DNA from: Larus michahellis
Taxonomy: Eukaryota > Chordata > Aves > Charadriiformes > Laridae
Length of the DNA: 64,000 bases
Direction: 5' to 3'
Assembly: GCF_964199755.1 (NCBI RefSeq)
Contig: NC_133901.1
Coordinates: 21,919,583 to 21,983,582 of the forward strand
Shown here: in pieces, positions 21,492 to 36,200 of the stretch
Layout of the letters: each line of letters opens with the position of its first letter
Position numbering within the stretch: the stretch's first letter is position 1
Notes under the pieces: generated by a model
The model's database searches: none
What the model was told of the DNA's origin: nothing
The model's input: the letters and a program-made list of their open reading frames with translations, nothing else
Program-made: the position numbers and the translations under genes

Positions 21492-23750
21492 GCTCTGTTT
21501 CCTTGACATAAAACATTATCACAATTTTCTCTTGCATTGTCTTTGCTAACGTCATTAGTTTCACTGGTGTCATTACAACCTTTTTTGTGGCCATAGGTTT
21601 GTCCTTCTTTGCTTAGTAAGTATGTGCCTACAGAGGTTCCAACCCTATTGCTACAGTAATTTCTATAAATCTGGGTCAAAACCAAATTTAGCATTTGGTC
21701 ATGAATGTGACAAAAATAGAAAAAAAGAGACTCAGTGCAAGGCACAGCACAGAGCCGATGCTACAGAATTTCTTCCTAGAGACAATTTCTACCAAGAAGA
21801 GGGCAAAGAGTTTGACTTTGTAGCTTGTGTGGACAAGGCAGAACCACTTCCTGTCATGCCCTTTTTTTAAAATGTATACTAAATTAAAAGTTAATTCGAC
21901 ATAGAGATGAGTGATTGCATCAACACGAGAGCACAAATCCATATCACCCCATGAGGTTATAGCTAGTAACATTTGTCACATCAGCATTAAAGCAGGGAGC
22001 TTATATTTTTAGAGTTGAACTGTACTCACTTTGAATTCCAGGGAGAGTTGCCTGGATTCAAGGGCAGCTTCGCTGGTTTAGCAGTTGTAGGATCAAGGCA
22101 ATTCCAGAACCTCGGTGCAAAAAGCAGAAGTAGTAGAGGGTTAATCATTTACCCCCCAGCCTGGCACCAGCAGCCGGGCTGTGGTCAGCATGCCCCACGG
22201 CTCCCACAGCCGAGCAGAACTCCAGCACGGACCATTTATCAACTGGCAGAGACACTCCCCGGACAGTGATGATTTAATGCCATCGCCCAGATGTGCAGGA
22301 GGAATATTTTGAACAGCAAGAGATGAGAAATCAAGCAATACGGTCTAAGCAGCAGCGAGCTGCCACCCTACATTAATGCACATGGACAAGCCACCGCGCT
22401 CCATCCAGTATGGGATGGGGTGGGAGCTGGGGGGTGAGTACAGCTGGGGACATGGCACAACGCGTCCATCCACTGAAAAGATTACGAGCTCTGTTAACAG
22501 CTATAATTTGCTCTTTTATATCACTCAATCCTGAAATGGTCTCATGGGCTAGGAAAAAAGTGCGAGGGCAGGCTGCTGCCTTCTCTGACCAAAGGCAAAA
22601 TGTAAGGGGTGACACTGTTTCCCTAAACAGGCTGCAATCTACATGACAACTAGTAACACCTCTGCAAGCTGGGAAGAACATTTCCTTGGGCCTCCAAACT
22701 GTTTTAGATAGTAGTCTCGCATCTCTCAGCTATCAGAGCCCTGACTGGCAAGTAAAATCCATATAATCACGAGACAACGCTGCGATTTCCCCCTGAGGCA
22801 AATACTTTCTGTCCAAAACTCCTTGCTGGTAAGTGCCTGAGACAGGCTGAGAGCCCTTCCCAGCCCCGAGGCTCCTGCTTTGCTCTTCTTCCAAACCCTG
22901 GGCCAGTCCACCCAGCCACCCACCGGCTGGGATGTATGGAAACCCACTCCAGGCTGAGACACCACCACTGGGTCAAGGCAGACGTGTGCCAACCCACTGA
23001 CCAGCTCTTTTTCCAGGTGGGAAAATGGTGTAGGAACAATTAAGTTGGGGAAGGGACAAATACCCAGTGAGAACGCGGCCCACGCGCTGTCTTCCCTGAA
23101 TATTAGTCCAAACAGCTTCTGGCTACAGGCGTCGGGCTGAGCAGTCCCAGCTGAAGCGCAAGATAGGACTGTGTGATGCAAGATCATTTTTTTCTCTGCC
23201 TCAGAGTGAAAGAACTGAGCAAAAAATTGGATACGTGTTGACAAGTAAGACGGAGAGCATAGATTCTCTACTGGCAGAGATAAAATACGCAGCCTCATTT
23301 ATAAAATATTAAACATAAGCTATTTTTCCAATCGAATGAAATGTACGCAGAACAAACCATTTGTATCCAGGGGGCCCTGCAGGCGACAGAAGGCTTCTCA
23401 TGAAAATAGCAGCTTGAGTGCTGGGCTAATAATTCAGATTCAATCAGATTTGAATCTGAAAGTAAACAGACCTGTTATTGTATCTCACCCCAAATCCGCA
23501 GCATCCTTGCTCGGGAAATTTTCTCCCAGATACATTTAAAAATCAAGTGTGAATGCTATAGATACTGTTTGCTCCGGTCTTATCAGCCGGAATCTGCAAC
23601 AGGGCTGTGGCTGCAGGAAACGCGTTTCTCCAGCGGGATGGGACTGACTCATTGGCTTCCATTTGCAAGTGCTCACTCCGAAAAAGCCCTTTAATTTTCA
23701 CGCAGGGCTTTTCAACTGAGTGGGGAACACTGACTTCTGTTGCCACGCGC

Positions 23751-24240
23751 ATCATAGAATCATTTAGGTTGGAAAAGACCCTTGGGATCATTGAGTCCAA
23801 CCGTCATCTCCACTCTACAGAGTTCTCCCTTACAACATATCCCTTAACACCACATCTAAACGAGTCTTAAACACATTCAGGGATGGTGACTCCACCACCT
23901 CCCTGGGCAGCCTATTCCAGTGCCTAACCACTCTTTCTGTGAAGAATTTTTTCCTAATGTCCAGCCTAAACCTACCCTGTTGCAGCTTGAAGCCATTCCC
24001 TCTTGTTCTATCACTAATTACCTGTGAGAAGAGACCAGCGCCAACCTCTCTACAATGTCCTTTCAAGTAGTTGTAGAGTGATGAGGTCTCCCCTCAGCCT
24101 CCTCTTCCTCAAACTAAACAGTCCCAGCTCCTTCAATCGCTCCTCATAAGATTTATTCTCCAGGCCCTTCACCAGCTTCGTTGCCCTCCTCTGCACTCGC
24201 TCCAGCACCTCGATATCTCTCTCATATTGAGGTGAGCATA
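23751..24240 (-). mobile_element. CR1 LINE, antisense, about 490 bp, old copy
   Basis: On the plus strand it opens with ATCATAGAATCATTTAGGTTGG, the reverse complement of a CR1 3' end. On the minus strand, conceptual frames over 23830..24244 read like the C-terminal end of CR1 reverse transcriptase ORF2, with the typical blocks [31 protein letters not shown] and VVRHWNRLP. The reading is split between two frames, so the copy is frameshifted and dead. It differs from the plus-strand copies at 38 to 47 kb and belongs to another CR1 subfamily. Confidence 0.93.
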
Positions 24241-27200
24241 TCACATGAGCATCGTGGCAACTGAGACGATATTATTTTGTCTTTGCCTGATGGCAGCAAC
24301 ATGGGTTGATGTGAGGTTGGCAGTAGCTCCCCCAGCGCTATCCGCATTCCGCAGATGGAGCAGGCTTCCCAGGCGCAGGGACACTGCACAGGGCCAGAGC
24401 CGGTGCTGCTCGTGAGACTCAGGTCCGACCATTTTTACCGTTAACGCTGTTTTTGTACCTCTTCTGTTTCACCACCTTAGCAAACTGTCTGCCTGTCCCT
24501 AAAACCAACCCGATTTTCAGTGATGGTCTCCCCTGTACAAGGCGACGTGGTGGGGGAAGGTCTGGATCAGCATAATACGTTTTCCAGCAGACTTGTAGCT
24601 CTTAACTTTATTTGGAAGCCGTCCTGCTGCTGCACTGCAAACCGTCACCCCGGGGCCACCCCACCAGCAGCAGATCTGCACGCAGAGAAAACTGCAGCCC
24701 TGCAGCTGCTCCCAAATACAAGCTGTGTCCTCCAAGGACTCCGTGGGCATCTTCTGAAAAATGACAGGTATCCTGTCATCTGTATCTACTGCATTCGGCG
24801 TGATGCTGGATCCCATAGAAGTGTTCTCGTTCACCCAAAATAAATCGTTTGAAACTCAAGGCAAAAGCAATTCATTGCAGCTGTTTAAAGTCAGGTCGCA
24901 AGGTACCACAATGAATTACTGTCAGCCTTACCTAGAGTGCGGCTTGCATATGCTCCTGCGTAGATGTGGGGTCAACAGGGAGTTGTTTGGCTGGCTGTGG
25001 TTTTCCACTAGTTTATCTCAAAACTGAATCCAAAGGCCAGAGACTACATCTGGCACTGGAGATCTTGTCTGAAGAACCAAATGGATTACTTGTCCTTGCA
25101 GGGCGGTTTTCACCATCTGTTGCTGATGTAATATTGATGAGGTTCTCAATTTTACATAACTGTTTCACGATATTATTATATGACGAACAAACAAGCAAAC
25201 CCAAACACAGCCCTTCTGGGTTGACATGTCGTGCTTTTAATCAGGAAGTCACAACCGTATGTTTGTTGAAGTGGTATCTTCTCAGCTTCTCCCGACATGC
25301 TGTTGCCTGTTGCAGCGGATGTCCATGGTGCTCCACACAGCACTGTGCTGCCGCTTGGCTTCTCTCTCAGACTACGGCTGCAGAACCTGCCCACCTCAGG
25401 GGCTGTTTGTACAAGCCTCCAATGGCTGGTTTTCACCCTGACCCACCAAGGTCCTTTTCTCATTCCTCTTCCTCTCTTCTGCAAGGACCTGGCAGTGGCT
25501 GGTGGGTACAGACTCGTGTAGAAGCAGTCCTCCTTGAGCTCCTGTGGATTCCTTCCTCACTGCTAGGCGTTGTGAAGGACATCGATTCCCGTCTTATTGT
25601 GTTTTTTTGTATGGAGGTTTTCTGTACAGAACAGGAAGAAATGGGAAGGAAGGACTGTACCATGTGAGAAGACACAGAAGAAATTGGGCAGAGAAAGAAA
25701 GAATTTGGTTGTCAGTGATGCAGCAGCAGCAGGTGAGCCAGCACAGCTGAGAAGATGTGTGCTCCTCTGGAGAGCACGGCCAGGGGCTCTGAGCTGGAAA
25801 GACCAGATGGTACAGGAGCTGAGGCAGGAATATTGAGTCTCCCTTTCAGGGTCTGTGCCAAAGAGGTGGGACCAAAGGGTAATTAGGCTGATGAACAGCA
25901 GTGTTAAATGTAGGAAATGAAGCTTACAAAATAAGAGAAGTCTTAGGAAAAAAGAAGTCGAAGTGAGAAGCATAACAGACCTAATCCCATCACAATTAAC
26001 CTGCGAGGGAAGCAGAAATACAGAACCTGCTTCCTAAAAGTAAATCCGTACATACAACTGCAGCTATGTTCCCTGACTTTTAACCACCAAGTACATATAT
26101 GACTTACAGCCATTTATTTGCTTTAAAAAAAAGCAGTAAAACAATAAAATTGAAAGTATATGCTTTGGTTGTAGTAAGACCGAATACATTTGGAATACGC
26201 ACAAAATTAAAGACATGCCTAAGTGCTTTGAGCAGCAGCCAGTGTTTGCTGAATGAGAGCCCTTAACCATGATTTTTAATTACTACTGACAATTCTTAAT
26301 TCTAAGTTTATGCTGTTAGTTCTCACAGCTGCTTAGCCAGCCAGGGCTCAGAGACCAGCTACCGACAGCCAGCAGCGCCGAGACAGTCTTACCCTGGAAA
26401 ACAAAGAGAACCGCAGAGGCTTTTCTGTGCCAGTGGCATCAGACAAAACCAAACCAAACCAAACAACCTCCCTTTTATAACCATCACAACCAGGTCCGAC
26501 CACTCCTTTTGCCAAACAATGACACTTTAAGAGAAAAGGTCCCAAGAAACAAACAAACAAACAACAATGGTTTTCAGGCAAACAGATCATAAAACAAGCC
26601 TGCAAATTTGGTTGCTGCATGGAAAGCAACATCTACAAAGGGGCCCACAATCCACTGATAAATGCGGTATCTTCCCATATCATCTGAAGACTACTCTGAC
26701 CTCCGAAGTAGCTTTGAATTCATACTTTGCACTGTGCTGATATCTAAGTCCTAAATTCATAAAGCAGCATGAATTTTAATAATGCTGAGCAAGTCTTGCC
26801 TGACACATCAGCTGCATTAGCTTAAAAAAGATGGATCATCAAATACCATAGCGTATACCTACACATGCAGAAAATTATACACACCCCAAAGGGGTTGTTT
26901 TATCAGGTTTTTTAGCCAGAAAAGCAAAGCAATTCGGCTATGTAATTTTCTAAGTCCCTGAATCCTTGGATACTGCAGACAAAAGTTCTGAGACGACCCT
27001 GTCACTCAATGAGGTCTCAAAGTACTTCTAGTGGTGTAAATCATTCCTCTCCAAAACTTATTTTCATGTGTCTTGTGAACGTAGAGCTGTCTTACAAAGC
27101 AGTTGCCATTCCTACACATTCCTTCTGCCTTATTTAGACTCTGCCAACAGCCCTTAAAAAATCTGCAACAGCTGTGATATAAAAACAAATCCAACTCTAA

Positions 27201-30200
27201 AATAGCATCCTAGAAAGAACCAGAAGTCCTTGTTTTGCTTGGTTATAGCAAGTATATCCTCTCCATTGTACAGACAGAGCAGGTAGACATGACTGTAATT
27301 AAGAACAAGTGTAGCACTTGCATGGGAGGGGTAAATTAACATTTCACAGACCACCTTAATGCTGACACTTCCTAACATCTGTTTTCTCTGCAATCTTAGC
27401 TCTCCTTCATCGTGTTTTTGTAGTATTCTCTACTGTGTCTAACAGAATGAAGCCCTGGTTGGGACCAGCAGAATCTGCAGTGAATTATTTATATTCCAGT
27501 ATTGCTGCACAAGGATTAAGCCATTATACTAGTCTGTGGGAATATACATCATCTTTTAGTCTCATTTTCTTCTGGTCTGACTTTGATCAGATTAAAGTAT
27601 AGAACGTACATGCCTGTCCTGCTGGTTCTTTCATTCTGATTTGAAGCATTTACCAGCGTCCTACTACAATATGGCATAAATCTCCTACAGAACGACTTGC
27701 AGAGAAGAAAGAAGAGTAGCTTCCATTGCACTTTTCTTACTGACCTTTCCTTGACCTTCCTGTAGACCTTCTTGTGAGCAGTCCGGGGCATAAGTCAAAG
27801 TCTTGGTGGCCTAGCTGCCAATTAACCATAGCTCTGGGACCGTCCTATTAATATTATAAGAACAAAAGTTCTGTAAGATATTTGCCAATATATTTTACCC
27901 TGAGGTATTTTGAATAGCTGCCTCCTCAGAAAAGTTGCATTACAGATACAGGAACGTTTCCTTGACCAATTGTTTGGTATTCTCTAGAGCAATCCTGAAA
28001 TATTTTAAGGAGGTTTGCTGACAACTCAAGAAAGGGAAAAATAAATAAATAAGAAAAAAGGAAAGATTTTCATCAGAATCAAAGATTTTGCAATCGATGC
28101 AATCGGTGGATATTCACAGTCTCCTGCGCTATTTTAAAGCCTAGATTAAAGGTGCACAAGACAAAGGCAGAAAGACAGCTAACTTACAAGACTGACGAGT
28201 GAAACAGAAGTTTCTAAAACATAAGTGGTTCACTTTTGTACTGACGCATTGGCAGCAGAGCATTAGTCAGACAGGCAGAGAGTTTTCCTCTAATACAGGT
28301 ATATTAGCATGCGGTGCCTGGCCACATTTTGATTTGAAGCTGAGCAAGGCAGGCTCATTCTCTGCAGCAAGTCAGACTGATGCATTCTCCCAAGAATCAT
28401 GCCTTACAGAAAAATAATCATGAAATATTAATCATTTCCTATTTACAGCTACAACTGTCACAAATGATGTAGCGCTCTCGTGTACAATCTCCTGCTGAAA
28501 AAACGCATAAGGAACGCAGAAAATGTTGATGCTTCCCAGGCAGAGATGAAGCCTGGGCTGAAGGAGTGTTGCAGCCCGGCTGCGCCGGTGGCTGCCCGCC
28601 GGAGCAGGGACAGTCCCCAAGACCCGCTGTCATGGCTTGGCTCAACCCACCTGTGATGGCACCGGCAAACCCATACCAAGTCACCCCTTAACCACTACCA
28701 CATTGCCTGTACATTCAACCCCGTCTTCCTGCACCAATGAGCACCTACAACCAAGAAAATGCTGCCAAAAAAGTACTCACAAAGCTGCATCTGAAGACAA
28801 GCAGTTGACTGCCCTACAGATGAGGCAGCACTCCCATTCCTTGCTGGCAATGAACAGACATCGAGAAGAACGTGGTATGGAAGAGGAAAGCACGGCAAAT
28901 GGGTTTTCATCAGGGTTTATGCTCAGAGCAGGCATATGGCCCTATTGCAAGATCATCGTGAAAGCTCCATGTGCATTTCCATGTTCATTCAGGGATCAGA
29001 CTCAATGCCCCGTGACTTGCGAGGCCTGTCATTCAGCCGAAATAGCAAATAATGAGAAATAATTTCTCTGAATAGCTGATAGGCAATCCAGAGCATGAAA
29101 CCTATTTGCATAAAACAGTCATTGTCATTTCACACACGCAGATCTCCGGCAGTCAAAACCTCACAGTGGATCATTGAGGGACTGAGGGAAAGAAATTAAA
29201 TCAGTTGTTTGCTACAAATAACTCATCCAGTTGTATCTGACATGGCACTGCCTCATTACTGGATATTGTCAATGCTCCAAGCTGTGACCGATAGCCAGGA
29301 TCGCAGGACATAAACCCCTGCGCAACATCTTAAGATACACTCTGCCATTACATGCTGCTGCAAATGGGCTGGGAAAATGAAAGGAGGAGAAAAAGCGCTC
29401 CCGAACTAAAGGTAATGCTTATCAGATGGAATTAGGTGGTCCAGATCACAGGAAGTGCACTGAATATCTGTAACTGTGAGACTTTTGGTTTCGATGACCA
29501 TCTTTGTCTACCATCAAATACTTTCAGTGGTATATTTCCTGGGTGTCTTCTGATCTTGCTCAATAATAATAACCTTTTACCTGCAGATAGCCTCCTTCTC
29601 ACCATATAGCATTTGTTATATAGGTACTTTCCCGGAACTATGTGATTCCATAGCATTTTCTCCCTCTTCATACTACAGAAATTAGCTTTTAGACAGAATC
29701 AAAACATTCGGCTATTACCTCTGTTACCATCACCTGGAATTTCTTGGAGCCAGAGGGGGAAGCCTTTTTAATGGAGATGGCTATAGTATCTGTGAAAAGG
29801 TACCTAACTTTCAGTTTTAGTCATGGTTGCAAAACACTATCTTCAACCCTTGCGTTGCAATTCAAGTTTATTGGGCTAGAAAACCTTGAAATAATTGCTA
29901 GGACAAATAGAAGATGCTCTCCAGTGTTTGAAGGCAAAGCATAGAGCTCTTCTCCATCAACACTCACCCGCATCCCAGCCAAGGGATTCAGATTGGATGG
30001 AGATTTTGAAGACACTAAGCAATGATTATAGCCTTTCTGCCTGTGTGCAGTGGCTCTGAGTCTAAGGTCCAACAGACAGTCCTTATTACCTACAACCATC
30101 CTTCCACAGTGATCTACGTCCCAGTGGAAAGAAACACTGCTAAGAGTTGCTTTTAGTAGGTCTCTGCTAACGCTTGGCAGCCTACAAGAGACTAGAGAGA

Positions 30201-33200
30201 AAGCAGGTTCTCCTTTGCAGTACGAAATACAGCAATATGTTTACCCAGTCACTGAAAATAAATCAGATTATGAAGATTTCCAGACATAATGACCGCTTGC
30301 TGTTTCCAAAGTGAGCTTATGACGGGGCTCCAGGTTCTGCTCCTTTTTTTGCCGGCTAGGAGAGCGCAGCAGCAGTCGGTCTGTCATGTTACCACGATGG
30401 CTGCAGAGGCTGCGTGGGCACCCAGAGATCTCCCTGGGTGGAAAAGTTGGTATTCTGTCAGTATTGCACTATATTAAGGCACAGCCGCCCAAAGTTGTGG
30501 CTTTTCTCTTTCCAGAATTTGCTGCATTTTGCTTTGGGGGGAGGGGGGGGCTTGTTCCTGGCAGCAGAGACCCTTCCTTTCAGCAACAGGGATGCGCGAC
30601 ACACAGGTCCAAACAGCCAGTTTGAGAGCAAGGCTGGCCCCGTGGGCTAGCAGGGCAACCAAGAGCATGTCTTACCCCATCGGCCAGGGATTTCCTGCAG
30701 GGACTTCAGCAGCTCACTTTGCCTCCCTCTTCCCCCTTTCTTTCTCTGCAGAACAGACAAGTTTCCCTGCCCATCCATTAGGCATTCAAGACTGTGAGGC
30801 CCCCTTAGTTTGAAAAATATCATAAAATTTTCATTAGGTTTTGAGGGGGGTAGGAAGGGTAACAACTCACAGGATAGAAAACTGCTCAAAAAAACCCAGA
30901 AAAATGAGAATAGCCTCCTGTACTGCGCCTTAAAACAGTTTTCTATGGTTTTGTACGGAAGTTACCTACAAAAATTTCGGTGTTCTACAGCATTGTGGCA
31001 TTAAGGTTCATTCTGGCTCTGAAGCATGATGAATGTAAAGCCATTTAAAAGATGGCAGTTTACAGTCTAACTAAAGAGCTTCTGATAACCTCCTATCACA
31101 GGCTATTTACATTTTAAGCTATACTATTAAACTCAAATGGTGAGAACAAAAAGGCCAGGTTCAGCTATTCAGAGCAGTGAATCTTTTTCTCCTGATGTGC
31201 CATACAGTTAAAGGCATCAGCACCATAACGAATATTAAGAAATCTGTCACGAGCTGTCATCCGCTTGGGAAGAACAAACTCCCCAGGGCTCACTGTTGAC
31301 AGCACTGAAAGAAACAGCCTCACCTGGAACCACATATTAATTCATCCCGGTGAACGCGTCGGTGTGCAGCCCTTCCACTTCAGATATGGTCGACAGGCTA
31401 CTTTCTGCACTAATTAAAGGATGTTAGAACGAGATCAGACACTCCTTATTGCCCGTCTCGCATTTTGCGTTTGCAACTGCATTCAAGAACAGCTAGGGAT
31501 GGCTGAACATTAACGAAGTAAAAGCAAAAAAAAAAAAGAAAAAAGAAAAAAATCAATAATTTCTAGATTAGTTGCCTTTTATTTCCCCATTCTATCAACT
31601 AGAATTTCATGTGCCATTTTTTTATTCACAATTCACATGGCAGAAGCGCCTCTCGACTTAATGAATATCTGCATGTTCAGATTTTTTTCCCCCCCTAAAT
31701 TAAAGAATTTATGTGAATTTGATCCCCATGGGCAGGTACATTGTGTATTTGCCGAGCGACAGATGCAGCACGGTGCTGACACAGCTCTGTGGGTGCTGGA
31801 CCAGAGCAGGTCCACCTACCCTGGAGCGTATGGAGACGGGTTGGGGCAGGTCCCAGCTTGCTCTCCAATGCTGACATCCCCCTCACTCATCACCGGCGTA
31901 TCTGAGCGTTCTCCCCTCGGCAGTACTCCTTCCCTGGTGCAGGAGAGCAGAGGACGTTACTTCACAAATAGCCGTGGCTTCACAGAGACTCTAAGCCCAA
32001 GGTACCTGAGGTGCTCACACGGGATGTCTGCGGGGGACCCAGAACTGATCCTAGTCTGCCCTCGCCCACAGAAGCATCTTAGCCCCTGGACCACCCTTCA
32101 CCCCGAAACTCACCCCCGCCCCCAGGATGCACCATTTACTCTAACGTTTCAGTACCAAAGTAAGGTACAACCTGTCCGGAGCGCAGGCTCTCCTACAGAG
32201 ACAAAACCACACCGCTCCTCAAAATCACGAGCCCTTCAGCTACACACAAAACCCGAATCAGAAAGGTAGAAAAAATCCTCAGCACTCCCCCAGCGGCAAC
32301 CAGATTCATCCACACATATTACGTCGCTACGGCCCTACTGCCCGCAAAAATCCTGGCTTACGTTTGTTTCCCTTAAAAGCACGTTATTAAGTTCCAGCAT
32401 CTCAACACTGTGAAAACTAGAGACACGCCAAGGGGAAGACAGAAACACAGCGTCTGGCCAGGGAAGAGCACGCGGTGTGAAGGCTTGCTGCCCCGCGGGG
32501 TGCCTATCAGTGCTGAGCGGTGCCAGGGGTCTGATTTCCAGCCTTGGTGAGCAGGCAGGGAGAGAGGGGACAAGAGGAGGACATTGCCCCCTCCCCACGG
32601 CTCAGCGGAGACCTTGGGGCACTGGTGCTTCAGCCCCATCCCTCCTTGTCCCCGGGAGCCGTGCTGTGCCTCTTGTTTCTCCTTTGGACCACACACGGCT
32701 GGACTTGTTTTTGTATGTGGCACTTATCTTACAGTTTCCCAGGCTGGTCTCTGCCCAGAAACGAAACTGGAAGCACAGGCGCAGGGTTACTCGCCCATAG
32801 CCGAACCGCCCCAGCTCGCATGATGAACGCGTGCCAGCAGCTAACACCACATGCTGTCCCCACTGCGTGACACTCTGGCTAGCATGAGGGAGGATAAATG
32901 GGCATTTCCTCTGATAGGCGCCAACAGAAATGGCATTTCAGACAAGTCAAACCCATCCATCCTAGAGAAATGCCAAAACGTCCCAGTTTGCAAGCTCCGT
33001 CTCCTTACTTACAGCAGTGAAAGAAACCAGCTCAGATATTGGTGGAACAAGTGGGGTTTTTTTTTGCTGCTGGCGAGTTGAAAAACCGTGTTCAAACCAG
33101 CAGTAAATAATCTGCCTAACAATTCAGAACTCTCTGCTTTGGTTCGTGCCTCTGTTACGGTATTCATCTCCCTTGAGATCTTTCGGTGGCATGGAGACTC

Positions 33201-36200
33201 GTAGGAGAAGCAGTAGTGCAGAACACGACACGGGCTGCTCTCCGGAGCCGAAAGTCTTAAATGCATCAGGAGAAGACATTTGGGAAACAAGATCTCCAGC
33301 CGTTTCTGTACTTGCCTGACAGGAGCACACATAATACTACTGAATAAGGACAGATTAAGAAACATGGGGCCTGCATTCAGATATGTAATGGGGAAGGCTG
33401 TATTAGTGGCAAGTTGTCATCTGGATGGATTCTAACGCCTTACAGGTCTCTGCTAGGGTCACAGAGTCAACCTGCCTGCAAACAAGAGGAGAACACAACC
33501 TCAACGCTGCCAAATACAAAATATTTCTAGCTCAGATAGTTTTCTCTGGTAATGACAGCCGATAGATACACAAAGCTGCTGGGGATGCTGCTGCACAGAG
33601 ATTCATGTGTTCGCAGCGGTGTTCTCAGCAGCCAACAGCCCCCACCTACTCTCAAGCTACCAGAATTGAGGGCCAATAGTTACAGAAACTAATTGCTACT
33701 GCAGGAACAGTGCGAGGGGGAGAGGTGAAACCCAGAGTGTTTTTTTGCTTCAGGGGAATTCTTGCCTTTATTACCAGCTAATTTCACAAAGAGGGGCCAC
33801 TCCAATTTAAAATCCTCTATCTATGCCTTAACCTCTGCTCCCACGTGAGGGTTTTTTCCACCGCTGCAACTGAAGGCCATGTTGCTCTGTCACTGTTACT
33901 AAGCAGCAGCCTGAACACCAGAAAGCCATCCTTGTGGAAATAACGCTCCACCAGGCACCACTAAAACCAGAGGGCTGGCCTCATCTCGCCTAGCGTCCGC
34001 TCGAGGCCGGACTGCAATGGTCTTTCCAGGCTGCTTTCAAGGGGTGGCAAACCCAGGCGGCTCAGCCCACCCAAAGATATGTTCCAGAGATGTAATGAAC
34101 GACCCACCAGAATTCCTCCTCTGGCTCTGACCCTAGATGGCTAGGCTGACTCCACATCTGATTTTTAAGACAGCTCAAGCTGGATGAGGTCAACACCATC
34201 CAAACCGATCACATTTGAAAAATACATCAATCTGAGGGACAGAACATGTTAGTAACACCTTATGAAAAATTTCTGCACTGTAGTACCTGCAAAAGGGCGA
34301 CACCACGTAAACCCAAACGCGGCCACCACACCCACACATTCCTGCCTGTCAGCTCTTGCTGAATTTCAGGCACCTTTTGAAGAAGAAAACTGAAACATTT
34401 CAGCCCATCAACCTCAGAGATTAATTCCATTTTTAATTAAAAGGAGTGTTTTCAGCCTGAAGTGGTCTTTCTAATTTCCCTGTTGCACTGGAAGGAGATG
34501 AGAGGCGAGGAACTTCCCTAACTACTGTTGCTACCAAACCCCACTTTAAGGCACCCTGTGCAAGAGCAATGTCAATACATGGACTCAGTCTTTAAACCTT
34601 GCAGAAGTTTTAGAAATACTTGAGCCCATATGAAGAAATACCGGTAGTAGCGCTAACCACCACCCCCCCCAAATTATTTTTAATTACTTCTTACTCCATC
34701 TTTACTGTAATTATATGATCCTTCCTTTACAATAATTGCATGTCATACTATGGAAGAATGACTTTTTATTAAGCGATCTCCTTCACTAACTAATGGCAAG
34801 ATTAAGATGGTCCTTCATTTGACGTTAATGATGAATAAATCAATACATCCAGTAGCTAGAGATATTAGAGTCGTTTCTTCATATTCAATTATTGTCCCGA
34901 AAGATGCCTCGGGAGGGCTTCCGCACAAATATTGGGCAGCACTGGGAAAGGGTTAGTTATCTTTCATGAGTCGCTAAGCAACAGGACTCTGCTCTTATAG
35001 CACTTTTTTCCAGCCAGAGCTGTGGCAATGATGCAACCTTTCTGCATCTTACCCACAGAGTTTTCTGAAAACTTGTCTGCAAGAAGAGCAAACCCCCAGG
35101 CTGCTCGCGGACTGAAATTTAGCTCCTGATAGCTATTAGTTTTCAAATTGCTTTGGAACATTTGATTTTCTGATACAAAACATACATTGTATTTTAATAT
35201 GGTTTAAATGATGGAAAAGACAACTAAAACGCAGCTAAAGAACTAAAACCAAATGAAGAAGCCCCAATATTCAGCAATATTCAACACCCCACTACTAAGT
35301 TGCTTCATGACGCATCTCAAATACAACCAATAAAAGCAAACTTAAAAGAGTGCAGAAATTCAGAAGCCAGGTTCAGACCCCAGGGATGGTCCTTCTCCCT
35401 CCCAGAGGGAAGGAGAGACGCAAGGAGGGTACAGACAGCTCCAAGCGGCTGCAGTGGAGATACCACACAAACCACACCAAGACTGCATCAATCACCAGGG
35501 GCTACTGAGGTCCGGTAACTCATAAACCAATCTCATTTATATGTGCTTTTCTGACTGTACATATCTCAAACTTCTTAATCAGGAGAGAAGGATGCATCCT
35601 ATAATGAGCAAAGCCAAATAACAGCGATTTGAATATCTATGAGCTCTGGGGAAACGTATCTGAAAGCTAATTTTCAGGGACTTGCTTCTGCAAAGACTTT
35701 GAGGACATTTAAACTCGCACACGAACATCAAGATCGTTTTGGACAGAGCAGATGTAAATCAAGCACACACATCAGTCCTTGCTCAGGTTCTGTCATTTAA
35801 TCTCAGACAATCTCTATGAAACAACACAAATAAAATCTTTGTGTTGCCAGCATTTTCTAGCAAAATCTACTAAACAGACTTTATGAAGCCAGGTTTTGCT
35901 TTGTTTTCCCCTAATTTTTTAGCTGTCTCACATAATGGGCCTACTTATGGTAATAATCTGGTCTGTGTGTTTATTCCAGGGGGGATGTAGCAATTTACAG
36001 GGGTGAACGACGGCCTCAGCCCAAGCTCCTGGTTGCTGCCACAATCCGCCACAGCTGTGCATAGCTTAGACACGAGCACCAGGAGTACAGATCTAGCAGA
36101 AGGCAGCAGCTCTACAGCAGGTCCAACTCTCTTTTGGTCACTTCAAATGTTTGCCAGATCGTAAAAAAGTCAAAAGAAACTATTCTGGACTAACAGTTGG

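Larger units (their letters stand above)
15566..23750. other. Intergenic region upstream of SCG2
   Basis: No recognisable exon or RNA gene. GC-richer patches at about 15.6 to 16.2 kb and 18.9 to 19.75 kb produce overlapping open frames on both strands, which is a composition effect. It contains the TTTCA repeat near 17.8 kb and a small 12-bp duplication at 21468. SCG2 enhancers could lie here but cannot be pointed to. Confidence 0.55.

Noticed and set aside
22726-23298. A 190-codon minus-strand frame
   Set aside because: A second frame overlaps it on the same strand, it has no recognisable domain, and it ends without any transcript signal.
23830-24244. Two minus-strand frames that look like a reverse transcriptase C-terminus
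   Set aside because: They belong to a frameshifted, 5'-truncated CR1 copy and are not a gene.
28637-29062. A 141-codon plus-strand frame
   Set aside because: No motif, no partner exon and no promoter. It is within the range expected by chance.
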